From the NCBI GenBank assembly GCA_002238785.1, contig MPNA01000001.1, positions 124,001 to 188,000 on the forward strand: DNA of 64,000 nucleotides, given 5' to 3'. A program made the position numbers and the translations under genes. Origin of the DNA: a bacterium OM1 bin76 (GTDB lineage Bacteria > Actinomycetota > Acidimicrobiia > Spongiisociales > ZC4RG35). The notes below the pieces were generated by a model. It was not told where the DNA came from. It did not search any database and was given only the letters and a program-made list of their open reading frames with translations. Of this stretch, positions 16,188 through 24,696 are shown one piece after another. The number at the start of each line of letters is the position of its first letter. Position 1 is the first letter of the stretch.

Positions 16188-16886
16188 ATGGAATTTGACG
16201 AAGGACGGGCAGCAGGCATTCTGCTGGCAGGCGGGAAGGGATCACGCGCCCGGTTTTCGGGAAACAAGGCGTTCGTCGACGTTGGCGGATCCCCCATGAT
16301 CAGCCACTCCCTCAAGACCCTGGACCGCTCACCATGGGTAGTCGAACTGGTGATGGTCATCAGACCCCAAGATCGGGGGATGGCCGAGGAGGTGGTGGCG
16401 GGATCGGAGATCACCACTCCATGGAGAATGGTCACAGGAGGCCGGTCCCGCCATCGCAGCGAATTCCACGGGTTGGAGGCCCTTTCAGACCGGATCCGGG
16501 ATGGGCAACTCGATCTGGTTGCGATTCATGACGCCGCCCGACCCTTCCTGAGTTCAAGTCTGTTGGAGACGTTGTTTCGGGATGCCCATCTTCATGGCGG
16601 CGCGGTACCCACCATGACGTTGGAGGCCCCCGTTTTCAGTGTGTCGGACGACGGTGACCTGGTGGCCCTGGGACAAGACCGGCTTCATCGGGCGCAGACC
16701 CCTCAGGTCTTCAGGGCACCCGAATTGGTGGCCGCCTATCACCGGGCCCGGGAGGCAGGGTTCGAGGGGGTGGATACCGCCGAAACGGTTAGTCGGTTCT
16801 CAGATCTGACAACGAGAGCCGTGCCCGGCGATCCCGCCAACGTGAAACTGACCTTTCCCGAGGATTTTCGAACACAGGACACCTAG
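16188..16886 (+). CDS. ispD: IspD-type cytidylyltransferase (divergent)
   Basis: A 232-residue nucleotidyltransferase of the IspD family, which couples CTP to methylerythritol 4-phosphate in the non-mevalonate isoprenoid pathway. Seen motifs: ILLAGGKGSRARFSGNKAFV (CTP loop with Lys), VTGGRSRHRSE, AIHDAARPF, RAQTPQVF, and GDPANVKLTFPED at the end. The TDDASLVE motif has become DTAETVSRF, and the CTP loop is slightly longer than usual. The related TarI-type enzymes are an alternative, but HDAARPF and QTPQVF favour IspD. It is not next to ispF or carD here. Confidence 0.75.
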   Translation: MEFDEGRAAGILLAGGKGSRARFSGNKAFVDVGGSPMISHSLKTLDRSPWVVELVMVIRPQDRGMAEEVVAGSEITTPWRMVTGGRSRHRSEFHGLEALSDRIRDGQLDLVAIHDAARPFLSSSLLETLFRDAHLHGGAVPTMTLEAPVFSVSDDGDLVALGQDRLHRAQTPQVFRAPELVAAYHRAREAGFEGVDTAETVSRFSDLTTRAVPGDPANVKLTFPEDFRTQDT

Positions 16887-16940
16887 CCGCGGCAAAGCCA
16901 CCGCCGGAGCATGCCATGCAGCCTTGGCGGCAGCCGGGTA

Positions 16941-17441
16941 TCAGTGGCCGCCCCGTTTGACGCCACCGTACTTCATCCGCGTGTCGCTCATGGCAGCCGC
17001 CCGGATCGTGTCGTCGCGGATGCCCGCGTCCACCACCTCCCCTATGAAGAGGGTATGGGTGCCCATGTCCCAGGCATATCGGACCTGACAGTCCATGTAG
17101 GCGATGGCATCCTCGAATATGGGAGCCCCGGTCTTTCCGATCCGCACCTGGCGGTCGTTGAGGGTGGTTCCTCTCCTCACGGCCGGTTTCGAGAATTTCA
17201 CGAACACCCGCTTGTCGGCTGGATCCCACAGGTTGACTGTGAAACTCCCTCCTTCGCTGATCAGTCGATGAGTGACAGCGCTGTTGTCCACACCGATCCC
17301 GATGAGAACCGGTTCCATGGACAACTGGGTAATCCAGGAAGTGGTCATTCCGTTCCAGGTCTCCCCGGAGGCCGATCCCACCAGAGCCAGAGCATTGGGG
17401 ATCTTCCAAGTGACCTTGTTTAGCAGTTGGTTTGAAAGCAT
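16941..17441 (-). CDS. Flavin reductase-like FMN-binding protein
   Basis: A 166-residue protein of the flavin reductase/NimA-like split-barrel type, probably an NAD(P)H:flavin oxidoreductase or FMN-binding partner of a monooxygenase. Family marks are ALALVGSASGETWNGMTTSW, EPVLIGIGVDNSAVTHRLI, GSFTVNLW and HTLFIGEVVDAG. There is no neighbouring monooxygenase. Its ATG at 17441 lies only 20 bases from the start of the divergent universal stress protein. Confidence 0.85.
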   Translation of the reverse strand: MLSNQLLNKVTWKIPNALALVGSASGETWNGMTTSWITQLSMEPVLIGIGVDNSAVTHRLISEGGSFTVNLWDPADKRVFVKFSKPAVRRGTTLNDRQVRIGKTGAPIFEDAIAYMDCQVRYAWDMGTHTLFIGEVVDAGIRDDTIRAAAMSDTRMKYGGVKRGGH

Positions 17442-17460
17442 GTGTTGTATTCTGGCAGAT

Positions 17461-17946
17461 GTGCGGATCTTGGTTTGTACCTCGGGTGTGCTTCAAGCAC
17501 CGCCAGTCATCGACATTTGCGCGCCACTGGTGGGCGAAACGGGAAAAGTTGTGATTCTCACCGTGGTCCAGGTGCCTCGAAGCCTGCTCAGCAAGTTCCG
17601 GCGCAAGCCGCGTTCGTTCCTCTTCGAGACTCCGGAAGTCTCTGCGCATCAGGCATCGGTTGAAGAGGATGACTACGTACGGGAACGGGGCGAACGGGCA
17701 GTGGCCACCTTGGCGAGCGGCTTCCGGGCGGCGGGTATCGATCCGGAACTGTCCTATGTACCCGGCCACGATCTGGCCGGGGCGATCGTAACTGAAGCCG
17801 AGAAGATGCAGGCCGACCTGATCGTCATGGGCGCCACCCGTCAGTTCTTCGAGCCCGACGTGTGGTCGTCGGTGACCGCCCGGGTCAGCAGGATATGCGA
17901 ACGCCCCCTGCTGCTGATGCCCACTAAGGGCCGAGATCCGCAATAG
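17461..17946 (+). CDS. Universal stress protein family protein
   Basis: A 161-residue UspA-fold protein beginning RILVCTSGVLQAPPVIDICA after a GTG start. The C-terminal half has KMQADLIVMGATRQFFEPDV followed by VSRICERPLLLMP, the usual ligand-loop and final strand of the fold. The ATP-binding signature is only partly kept (GATR in place of GSRG), so nucleotide binding is uncertain. An ATG at 17440 in the same frame is an alternative start. A TATTCT at 17448-17453 lies just ahead of the GTG, which would suit a leaderless transcript. Confidence 0.8.
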   Translation: MRILVCTSGVLQAPPVIDICAPLVGETGKVVILTVVQVPRSLLSKFRRKPRSFLFETPEVSAHQASVEEDDYVRERGERAVATLASGFRAAGIDPELSYVPGHDLAGAIVTEAEKMQADLIVMGATRQFFEPDVWSSVTARVSRICERPLLLMPTKGRDPQ

Positions 17947-18314
17947 GGCCCGCCCCTGCGGCCCCGACAGGACCGCAACAAGGCCCACCACCCGGCATCG
18001 CCGCCGAAACCGGCGTGGTCGTCTTAATTATTGGGCTTCCCTCCCGACCCGCCGCCTCCTGGCCGCCTTCAGAATTCGGATAGGGGCAGCACTATCCGAG
18101 ACCGAGAGTCCATTCTTCGGCTAAAGGCCCCGTCATCGTCGAGGGCACTGTGGAAGCGCCCTCGATGTGAACACAGGACCGATCTGATGGGGGCGGTCCG
18201 GACCGCACACCCCATGTTTGTGCAACCAGTATGCGATACCTGTGGGACAAAGACAAAGTTTTCCGGTGGCTTTGAGGAGGAATTCTTGGCGACTTTTGTC
18301 CAACTTGGCAGGAT
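17947..18314. other. Non-coding gap between usp and pyrF, no gene recognised
   Basis: About 370 bases separate the stops of two convergent genes. It opens with a GC-rich stretch able to form small hairpins (17947-18025). A short plus-strand frame from 18187 to 18336 has CDTCGTKTKFSGG but lacks support (see rejected list). I see no tRNA, terminator with a clear U-run, or mobile-element end here. Confidence 0.5.
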
Positions 18315-19115
18315 TCAGAGGATGCTGCGGGCCTGATTGATCGCCTGCTGCAGGTCCGCCGCCGCCCCGGAGGGGTCGGAGGCGGTGGTGATGCCCCTGG
18401 AACTGTTGATGATCAGCCCTCTCCCCTGCGGGGTGAGCCCCGCCCTCAGCACCTGCTCCAGATCCCCGCCCTGTGCGCCTACGCCCGGCACCAGGAAAGT
18501 CATGTCGCCCACCATCCGCCGGGCAGTCCTCAGATCGTCGGGCCGTGTGGCGCCCATGACCAGCAGGCAGTTCCCCAACGCATTCCACTCTTCGGCCACC
18601 ATCCGGGCCACTCGTTGCCAGAGCGGTTCTCCGTCCACCTCTACGGTCTGCAGATCATCGGCGCCCGGATTGGAGGTGCGACACAGGATCACACAACCTC
18701 TGTCCGCCCGGTCCAGGAAGGGCCGGAGAGCGTCTCTTCCCAGCCACGGGTTCAGAGTCACCGCGTCAAACCCCAGGTGGTCGAACAGGAACCGGGCGTA
18801 GGCATCACTTGTGGAACCGATGTCGGCCCGTTTGGCGTCGCCGATCACCGGGATGTCGGGATGCCGGGAAGCCAGGTAATCCATGATCTTCTCCAAAGAG
18901 GCGACCCCGACCGAGCCCCGCGCTTCGTAGAAAGCCAGATTGGGCTTGAAGGCGCACACATGACGATGTGTCTGCGCGATCACCTGCCGACCCCAGTCGA
19001 ACAACGGGTCGGGACCTTCTCCAAGCACCAATCCCGGAGAGGGGTCCAGTCCCACACACAGCAGGCTGCGGGCATCCTCCATCCGGGCAGCCAGGCGGTC
19101 TTCGAACCTGGACAT
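18315..19115 (-). CDS. pyrF: Orotidine 5'-phosphate decarboxylase
   Basis: PyrF decarboxylates OMP to UMP, the last step of de novo pyrimidine synthesis. The 266-residue length and the sequence VIGDAKRADIGSTSDAYA (about 91-108, with the catalytic Lys-x-x-Asp set) place it in the longer PyrF type 2 group typical of actinobacteria. LVPGVGAQGGD and GLIINSSRGI form the phosphate-binding end. It is directly after pyrE with no gap (19116/19115), the last gene of the pyrC-D-E-F run. Confidence 0.96.
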   Translation of the reverse strand: MSRFEDRLAARMEDARSLLCVGLDPSPGLVLGEGPDPLFDWGRQVIAQTHRHVCAFKPNLAFYEARGSVGVASLEKIMDYLASRHPDIPVIGDAKRADIGSTSDAYARFLFDHLGFDAVTLNPWLGRDALRPFLDRADRGCVILCRTSNPGADDLQTVEVDGEPLWQRVARMVAEEWNALGNCLLVMGATRPDDLRTARRMVGDMTFLVPGVGAQGGDLEQVLRAGLTPQGRGLIINSSRGITTASDPSGAAADLQQAINQARSIL

Positions 19116-19748
19116 CTACGCCGGCTCCCACGCACGGGGATCCGCCCACCAGCGGCGCGCTTCATCCACAGCCTCCGGCGGGAATCCTTCCCGGCCTGCT
19201 GCTGTGTCCAGCAAATCCAAGAACGGGACCAATAGGGAAAACTCCACACCGGCCCCGGCGAAGGCGTGGTGAGTATCGCTGAATCCATACCCGGCCACCG
19301 CCAGGCACACAGTCACCTCGGCGCCCGCCTGGCGGAGGGCTTTGACGGCCTTCAGGCTGGACCCGCCGGTGGTGACCGCGTCCTCCACCAGGGCGACCCG
19401 CCGTCCCCTGACCTCCGCCCCCTCCACCGCAAGTCCCCGCCCGTAGCCCTTGGCTTCCTTGCGAACAAAGCAGCAGGGCAACCCCGCCGCGTAGGCCAAG
19501 GCGGCGCTGTGGGGCACTCCTCCCACCGCCACCCCCGCCACGACCTCCGGCGCCGGACCCTCCTCCAGTCTCTGCATCAACCCGTCAATGACGGTAACCC
19601 AGGCACGGGGCGAGGCGATGAGCCGGCGGATGTCCATGTAGACCGGGGAGCGGATCCCCGAAGCGAAGGTGATTGGAGCGTCGGGCGAGAGGATCAGCAC
19701 CCCCGCCTCCAACAGCGCCTCGGCAGCCTTGCGTACAGAGGTAGTCAC
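19116..19748 (-). CDS. pyrE: Orotate phosphoribosyltransferase
   Basis: PyrE transfers phosphoribose from PRPP to orotate. The chosen start is GTG at 19748, overlapping the pyrD TGA in GTGA; it gives 210 residues starting TTSVRKAAEALLEAG, the family's usual length, whereas the frame stays open 50 codons further up. Motifs: ITFASGIRSPVYMDIRR, VAGVAVGGVPHSAALA, FVRKEAKGYGRG (catalytic loop) and the PRPP site VALVEDAVTTGGSSLKAV. Confidence 0.94.
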   Translation of the reverse strand: MTTSVRKAAEALLEAGVLILSPDAPITFASGIRSPVYMDIRRLIASPRAWVTVIDGLMQRLEEGPAPEVVAGVAVGGVPHSAALAYAAGLPCCFVRKEAKGYGRGLAVEGAEVRGRRVALVEDAVTTGGSSLKAVKALRQAGAEVTVCLAVAGYGFSDTHHAFAGAGVEFSLLVPFLDLLDTAAGREGFPPEAVDEARRWWADPRAWEPA

Positions 19749-20854
19749 AGCCGGGCCGCCTCCGACAGTATCAATGCCGGGGCAGTGGGGCCGCGAAACA
19801 CCAAGGCGCTCCAGTATTGGACAGCTTTGGCGCCCCGGTAGCGAAAGGCCTGGTAACTGGCGCCGTCCAGCACTCCTCCACAACCCACGACCTCCCACAT
19901 CGTCCCTGACTCCGCACGGGCCACCATCAATTCCTCCACAACCCGTAGCGCCCGAGGATGTAGACAGGCTCCTCCGACTCCCACTCCTGTCCCGGAATCA
20001 GATAGCCGTCCGGGAGCCGTGTTGGTAGCCACTATCGCCTCGGCTCCGCCTTCCACCGCCGCCTGAGCTATCGGGCCGTACCGTCCCGCTCCGACATCGG
20101 GGCCCACCTTCACCCACAGGGCGGTCTCCTCGGCAAGTTCGTCCCGCACCGCCCTGCACAGCCGGGCAACCTCCTCCGGAAGAGCAGCATGGGCATATCC
20201 CTGGGGGACATTGGGGCAACTGATGTTCACCGTAGTCCAGGAGGGACGAAGACCAGCCTCCACGAACCGGCGCACCGCCCCGGCCGTGTCGGCGTCGCGG
20301 CGAGACGGATCGGCCTGGTCGGGATCGGAGGCGATGCTTATCCCGTAGATGTCGGGAAGGGCATCCGATCGCTCGGCCAGAAACGCCGCAGCGGCCGCGG
20401 CGCCGGGGTTGCGAAGACCCACACGGTTGAGGAGGTTGCGGCCTCCGGTGTCCCGCCACAGCACCTGCCCGGCGTTGCCCAACCTCGGACGGGGAGTGAA
20501 CGACCCCATCTCCACCGGTCCCACCAGGGCGGGGACCGACCTCCACCCCGGAATGATGTTGCGCCCCTCCCGGACCGCCCGCAGCGCCGCCTCCTGGGTG
20601 GCGAATCCCTCGCCCTTCACAAGCCCGGCCGCCAATATGAGGGGAGAGTCCAGGCTTACTCGCCCGATCCGGGCGGTGGAAACCGAACGCCTCCGGTAGT
20701 GTGCCGCAGCCCTGCACAGGGCAACCCTGCGATCCAGCAAGCCCAGTTGCTTGATCACCAGTTGGTGGGCTTCACCGGCCGACCGGGCGAAAAGTATCCG
20801 CCGCAGGACCCGGTAAACGGCCTCGGCGGCCTCCAACTCAAACGCTCTTGGCAT
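19745..20854 (-). CDS. pyrD: Dihydroorotate dehydrogenase (class 2-like, Cys base)
   Basis: A 369-residue FMN enzyme oxidising dihydroorotate. The N-terminus VYRVLRRILFARSAGEAHQL matches the membrane-associating extension of class 2 (quinone-linked) enzymes. However, the catalytic motif is VNISCPNVPQG, with Cys where class 2 enzymes have Ser (NISSPNT), and the FMN/orotate loop AAGLVKGEGF departs from the common AAGFDKNG. TNTAPGR and the late GCGGVLDG keep the FMN phosphate site. It sits between pyrC (16-base overlap) and pyrE. I take it as functional PyrD of a divergent subgroup. Confidence 0.88.
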   Translation of the reverse strand: MPRAFELEAAEAVYRVLRRILFARSAGEAHQLVIKQLGLLDRRVALCRAAAHYRRRSVSTARIGRVSLDSPLILAAGLVKGEGFATQEAALRAVREGRNIIPGWRSVPALVGPVEMGSFTPRPRLGNAGQVLWRDTGGRNLLNRVGLRNPGAAAAAAFLAERSDALPDIYGISIASDPDQADPSRRDADTAGAVRRFVEAGLRPSWTTVNISCPNVPQGYAHAALPEEVARLCRAVRDELAEETALWVKVGPDVGAGRYGPIAQAAVEGGAEAIVATNTAPGRLSDSGTGVGVGGACLHPRALRVVEELMVARAESGTMWEVVGCGGVLDGASYQAFRYRGAKAVQYWSALVFRGPTAPALILSEAARL

Positions 20855-21920
20855 ACAGGTTCAGTCCGAAACCGGGCGGCGCCAGTACTTCGCCGTCCTC
20901 GAAGACGACTGTTCCCCGTATCACAACTCTACGAATCACGCCCCACAATTCCATTCCCGAAAACGGCGTCCAGCCACACAGAGTGTAGAGATCCCCGGAC
21001 CCGACCACCCGAGAGGCGCCGGTGTCCACCACCGTGTAGGTCTCGGCGGGGTGGGGATCCAAGCCGAAGATCCGACGGGGCGCCACCGAGACCAACTCCA
21101 CCGCTCTTTCGGAAGTGAGTCGGCCCTCTCGCACCGCAGTGAACAGCACGGGAATAGTGGTCTCCAGGCCCGGAACCCCGAAAGGCGTGTCCGAACCCAG
21201 CTTCTCATCCCAGGTGTGAGGGGCGTGATCCGACTCGACCACATCTATCGCCCCATCCCTGATCCCTGCCCACAATGCATCGCGGTCCGCGGATGTCCCC
21301 AGTGGGGGTTTCATCACGCCCCGGGGACCCAACCCCCAGAGGTCACCTTCGGTGAAGACCAGGTGATGGGGACATGCCCCGGCGGTGACCTGGGTTCCCC
21401 GCCGCTTGTGCTCGGCCACCTCCGCCACTGCCCGGGCGGTGTCGACATGGCAGAGATGCCCACGTTTTCGATGCCGGGCCAAGGACTCCAGGAACCGAGG
21501 CACCATATCACCTTCGGCATGAGCGGCGATCACTCCCGGCCCCGGCCAGGCGGCCACCTGCCGGTCCATGTCCGATGCGCCGATGGTCAGTCCTCCGGTG
21601 GTGTGCCCACAGTAGAGCTTGATGCCACACACCATCGGGGCCAACCGGGCCAACTCCTCCCGAGGTCTCACCCCCGAGGGATGAGCCCCCAGCCACACGC
21701 CGTAGTCACAGCGGGCAAGTCCCCCCAGTTCGGAGAGCTTTCTCTCCAAGCCCGGGCCGTCGGTGGTGGACGGAGGAGTGTTGGGCATGTCCAACACAGC
21801 CGTGTAGCCCCCGGCCACGGCGGCGGTGGTCTCGGTATCGAAGTCTCCTTTGTGGGCCCACTCCATGCCTCGCAGGTGGACATGAGGGTCGAGCGTTCCC
21901 ACGATGCGCACCAAGCTCAC
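20838..21920 (-). CDS. pyrC: Dihydroorotase (CAD/type III-like, short N-terminus)
   Basis: A 360-residue amidohydrolase cyclising carbamoyl-aspartate. The metal motif DPHVHLRG occurs at residues 11-18, so the small N-terminal beta-strand domain of common dihydroorotases is missing. The following HKGDFDTETTAAVAGGYT and LDMPNTPPSTT resemble the CAD-type enzyme. GIKLYCGHTT provides the lysine expected to be carbamylated, HAEGDMV and HVDTA the later His ligands, and ESDHAPH the catalytic Asp. Start is GTG. First gene of the pyr run after cmk. Confidence 0.9.
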   Translation of the reverse strand: MSLVRIVGTLDPHVHLRGMEWAHKGDFDTETTAAVAGGYTAVLDMPNTPPSTTDGPGLERKLSELGGLARCDYGVWLGAHPSGVRPREELARLAPMVCGIKLYCGHTTGGLTIGASDMDRQVAAWPGPGVIAAHAEGDMVPRFLESLARHRKRGHLCHVDTARAVAEVAEHKRRGTQVTAGACPHHLVFTEGDLWGLGPRGVMKPPLGTSADRDALWAGIRDGAIDVVESDHAPHTWDEKLGSDTPFGVPGLETTIPVLFTAVREGRLTSERAVELVSVAPRRIFGLDPHPAETYTVVDTGASRVVGSGDLYTLCGWTPFSGMELWGVIRRVVIRGTVVFEDGEVLAPPGFGLNLYAKSV

Positions 21921-21972
21921 ATCCGCCCCCCTCCCGGGGGATAGTCGGCCGAATCCATCCGCAGTGTGAACC

Positions 21973-22656
21973 TCATTCGGTGGCCCTGCAGCCGTGAACC
22001 ATCTTCAGCACCTCCCCTGTCGCCTCCTCGGGGTTGAGAGCGGTGGTGTTGATCTCGATGGCGTCCGGCATCCGATGCAGAGGGGAGGCGGCGCGGGAGA
22101 TGTCCTTTTGGTCGCGGCGAGCCAGGCTCTCGCCCACCTCCTCAGGCTCGGTGTCCTCGGTCATCTCCGCCGCTCGTCGGCGAGTCCTTTCATCCGACGC
22201 CGCGGTGAGATAGACCTTCACCTCAGCATCGGGAAAGACCACCGAACCGATGTCCCTGCCCTCCACCACCGCCGACCCTCCCCGATCCTCGACCCACCGC
22301 CGCTGCCGTTCCACAAGGATCCTGCGAATACCGGGCAACGCCGCCACCTTGCTGGCCGCCTCCGACACCCGCTGGGTTCTGATCTCCTTCTCGACGTCTT
22401 CGCCGTCAAGCGACGTGCGGCCGTCGCTCTGGGCGATGGCCGCCCTGCAGACCACGGCGACAGACTCCTCTTCGTGATCACAGTCCTCCCCGGCTCGCAA
22501 GACCGCCAGCGCCGCTGCCCGATAGAAACCCCCTGTATCGAGGTAGGCCAGTCCCAGTTCCCCGGCTACCCGCCGAGCCAGGGTGCTCTTACCACTGGCG
22601 GCAGGCCCGTCGATGGCGATCACCCCCCGCCACCCCTCCATGCGCCCACCGCTCAC
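21973..22656 (-). CDS. cmk: Cytidylate kinase
   Basis: CMP/dCMP kinase of about 227 residues. P-loop IDGPAASGKSTLARRVA is near the N-terminus, then AYLDTGGFYRAAALAVL (CMP site), VEGRDIGSVVFPDAEVKVYL and the lid with RTRRRAAEM and SLARRDQKDISR. The start is probably GTG at 22656, overlapping the aroA stop as GTGA; an ATG at 22641 is the alternative. The pair aroA-cmk is a frequent bacterial arrangement, here followed by the pyrimidine operon, so CMP recycling is next to de novo synthesis. Confidence 0.94.
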   Translation of the reverse strand: MSGGRMEGWRGVIAIDGPAASGKSTLARRVAGELGLAYLDTGGFYRAAALAVLRAGEDCDHEEESVAVVCRAAIAQSDGRTSLDGEDVEKEIRTQRVSEAASKVAALPGIRRILVERQRRWVEDRGGSAVVEGRDIGSVVFPDAEVKVYLTAASDERTRRRAAEMTEDTEPEEVGESLARRDQKDISRAASPLHRMPDAIEINTTALNPEEATGEVLKMVHGCRATE

Positions 22657-23936
22657 AGCGTCCTCAGCATCTCGAAATACCCGGGCCAGGTCTTGGTCAC
22701 GCACCCCGGGTCCAGTATTTCCACGCCGACTTGCCGAAGTCCCACGAGCGCGAAGGACATGGCCATGCGGTGATCGTCATAGGTGTGGAACCGAGCGGAA
22801 CGAAGCCGGCCGGGTTCGATGATCAGATCGTCCTCCACCACAACTGCTCGCGCCCCGGCCCGGGTCAGTTCCATGGAAAGCGCCGCCAAGCGGTCGGTTT
22901 CCTTGAGACGCAGGGTGCCCAAGCCTCTCAGCCGGCTGGGAGCGGAGGCAAACAGGCACACCACCGACAGGCCCAGCGCCCCGTCAGGCATCCGACTCAT
23001 GTCCCAGTCCACCCCTTCCAAGACTCCGTCCGCCGGCCCTTCCAGGACCAGGCGGGAGCCTACCCACCGCACCCGGCAACCCATTTGCTGCAGCACCTCC
23101 ACCACGGCCAGGTCGGCCTGCGTCGAACCTCGGAGAAGTCCTTCGATCCCCACCACCCCCCCGGTGATGGCTGCCGCCGCCATGGGGTAAACCGCTGCGG
23201 AGGCATCGGCCTCGATCTCGAAGGTGGCCGACCGGTAACCGCCCGGCTTTACCCGGAAGGCCGCACCCGCTTCCCGTTGCACCTGGGCGCCGAAGGCTTC
23301 CATCACCTCCAGGGTGGTCTGCACGTACGGCCCCGAGACCATCTCCCCCCGGGTGCTGATCACCATCTCATCTCGGGCCAGAGGCGCCACCATCAACAGC
23401 GCCGACAGATACTGCGAAGAGCGGGACACGTCCACGCCGATCTCCCCACCGCGGAGCCCTCCTCCATGCACGACCAGCGGCAAACAGCCTTCCGACGTCT
23501 CCACGACCACCCCGGCTTCCTCCAATGCCGCCGCCAGATCGGCGATGGGACGCTCCCGCATCCGCCTGGTACCGTCGATTCGCACCGGACCGGAGGCCAA
23601 CGAAGCCACCGCGGTGATGAACCGGGCGGTGGTTCCCGAAGCACCGGCGTCAAGAACTCCACCGGGGGCAGACAGCACTCCCCCGGTCCCCAGCACCAGC
23701 CACGGGTCGTCAACGTCATCGATCAGGACCCCCAGTTGCCGCAACCCGGCGCGCATCACCTCGGTGTCGTCCGCCTCCAGGGGACCTTCCAGACGGCTGG
23801 CGCCTCCTTCGGCCAGGGACGCCACCACCAATGCCCGGTTGGTGATGCTCTTGGAGCCGGGAGGGCGGACCAACCCCTCCACGGGACGCTTGCGAACCGG
23901 GATCTCCATGACGGCGGGAAAGTCCATGCTCACCAC
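22653..23936 (-). CDS. aroA: 3-phosphoshikimate 1-carboxyvinyltransferase (EPSP synthase)
   Basis: AroA joins PEP to shikimate 3-phosphate in aromatic amino acid synthesis. The 427-residue protein shows RPPGSKSITNRALVVASLA at the N-terminus, DAGASGTTARFITAVASL in the middle (site of the glycine-proline motif), RERPIADLAAALEEAG, SRSSQYLSALLMVAPLA and, near the end, RLKETDRLAALSMEL and YDDHRMAMSFAL. All expected substrate-binding residues look present. It lies between rluB and cmk on one strand. Confidence 0.96.
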   Translation of the reverse strand: MVSMDFPAVMEIPVRKRPVEGLVRPPGSKSITNRALVVASLAEGGASRLEGPLEADDTEVMRAGLRQLGVLIDDVDDPWLVLGTGGVLSAPGGVLDAGASGTTARFITAVASLASGPVRIDGTRRMRERPIADLAAALEEAGVVVETSEGCLPLVVHGGGLRGGEIGVDVSRSSQYLSALLMVAPLARDEMVISTRGEMVSGPYVQTTLEVMEAFGAQVQREAGAAFRVKPGGYRSATFEIEADASAAVYPMAAAAITGGVVGIEGLLRGSTQADLAVVEVLQQMGCRVRWVGSRLVLEGPADGVLEGVDWDMSRMPDGALGLSVVCLFASAPSRLRGLGTLRLKETDRLAALSMELTRAGARAVVVEDDLIIEPGRLRSARFHTYDDHRMAMSFALVGLRQVGVEILDPGCVTKTWPGYFEMLRTL

Positions 23937-23943
23937 CCCCAGA

Positions 23944-24696
23944 TTATTCCCGGGAAGCGGCCCGGTAAAGCGCCGCCACCTCCCGGTTGGAGAGCTTACG
24001 CCACCTCCCGGGGCGAAGCGTCACGTCTCGAATGGGTCCGATCGAGACTCTCACCAGCCTGCGGACCGGATAGCCCAGCGATTTCATCATACGTCTTATC
24101 TCCCGGTTCCGACCCTCTCCCATCACCACCTCCAGTTGCGCTTCGCGGGGTGTCCGGTCCACCAACCGGGCCTGCAGCGCCCGGGCCGGGCCATCCTCCA
24201 ATTGCACTCCCTTGGTCAACCGACGCACCGTCGCCCGTCCGGGAACTCCTGCCACCAGTACCCGGTAGGTCTTTGAGATCCCGTAACGGGGATGGGTAAC
24301 CAGGTTGGTCAACTCACCGTCGTTGCTGACCAAGATCAACCCTTCGCTTCGCTGGTCGAGCCTCCCCACGGGCCACACCCGGGGAGAGTGGGGCACCAAC
24401 TCCACAACCGTGCGGGGAGCGTGAGGGTCCGAGGTGGTGGACACCACGCCGGGAGGTTTGTTGACCAGGTAGGTCACCAGGTGCGGCGCCAGTGGAAGGC
24501 GGGACCCGTCCACCTCCACAACCGACGCATCCGGGTCCACCCGATCACCCAGACGGGCGGTCCGCCCATCGATGGTCACCCTCTCCCCCCTTATCAGGTC
24601 CTCCGCGGCGCGGCGGGACATCAGCCCGGCGGCTGAGATGGCCTTCTGAAGACGAATCCGTCTATCCGGAGACGAACGTGGCGGCTGCGATTTCAT
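23944..24696 (-). CDS. rluB: Pseudouridine synthase, RluB/RsuA family
   Basis: A 250-residue enzyme that converts a uridine in rRNA to pseudouridine. It has an N-terminal S4 RNA-binding domain (RLQKAISAAGLMSRRAAEDL), then the catalytic domain with PVGRLDQRSEGLILVSNDG, where the Asp of GRLD is the nucleophile, and EGRNREIRRMMKSLGYPVRRL at the end. Known gene order scpA-scpB-rluB in actinobacteria and firmicutes supports RluB over RsuA. The first 12 codons overlap the end of scpB, so the true start may be slightly downstream. Confidence 0.92.
   Translation of the reverse strand: MKSQPPRSSPDRRIRLQKAISAAGLMSRRAAEDLIRGERVTIDGRTARLGDRVDPDASVVEVDGSRLPLAPHLVTYLVNKPPGVVSTTSDPHAPRTVVELVPHSPRVWPVGRLDQRSEGLILVSNDGELTNLVTHPRYGISKTYRVLVAGVPGRATVRRLTKGVQLEDGPARALQARLVDRTPREAQLEVVMGEGRNREIRRMMKSLGYPVRRLVRVSIGPIRDVTLRPGRWRKLSNREVAALYRAASRE

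Noticed and set aside
18187-18336. Short plus-strand frame with CDTCGTKTKFSGG (zinc-ribbon-like CxxC)
   Set aside because: Only one CxxC pair, no ribosome site, and its end overlaps pyrF on the other strand. Not enough to call a gene.
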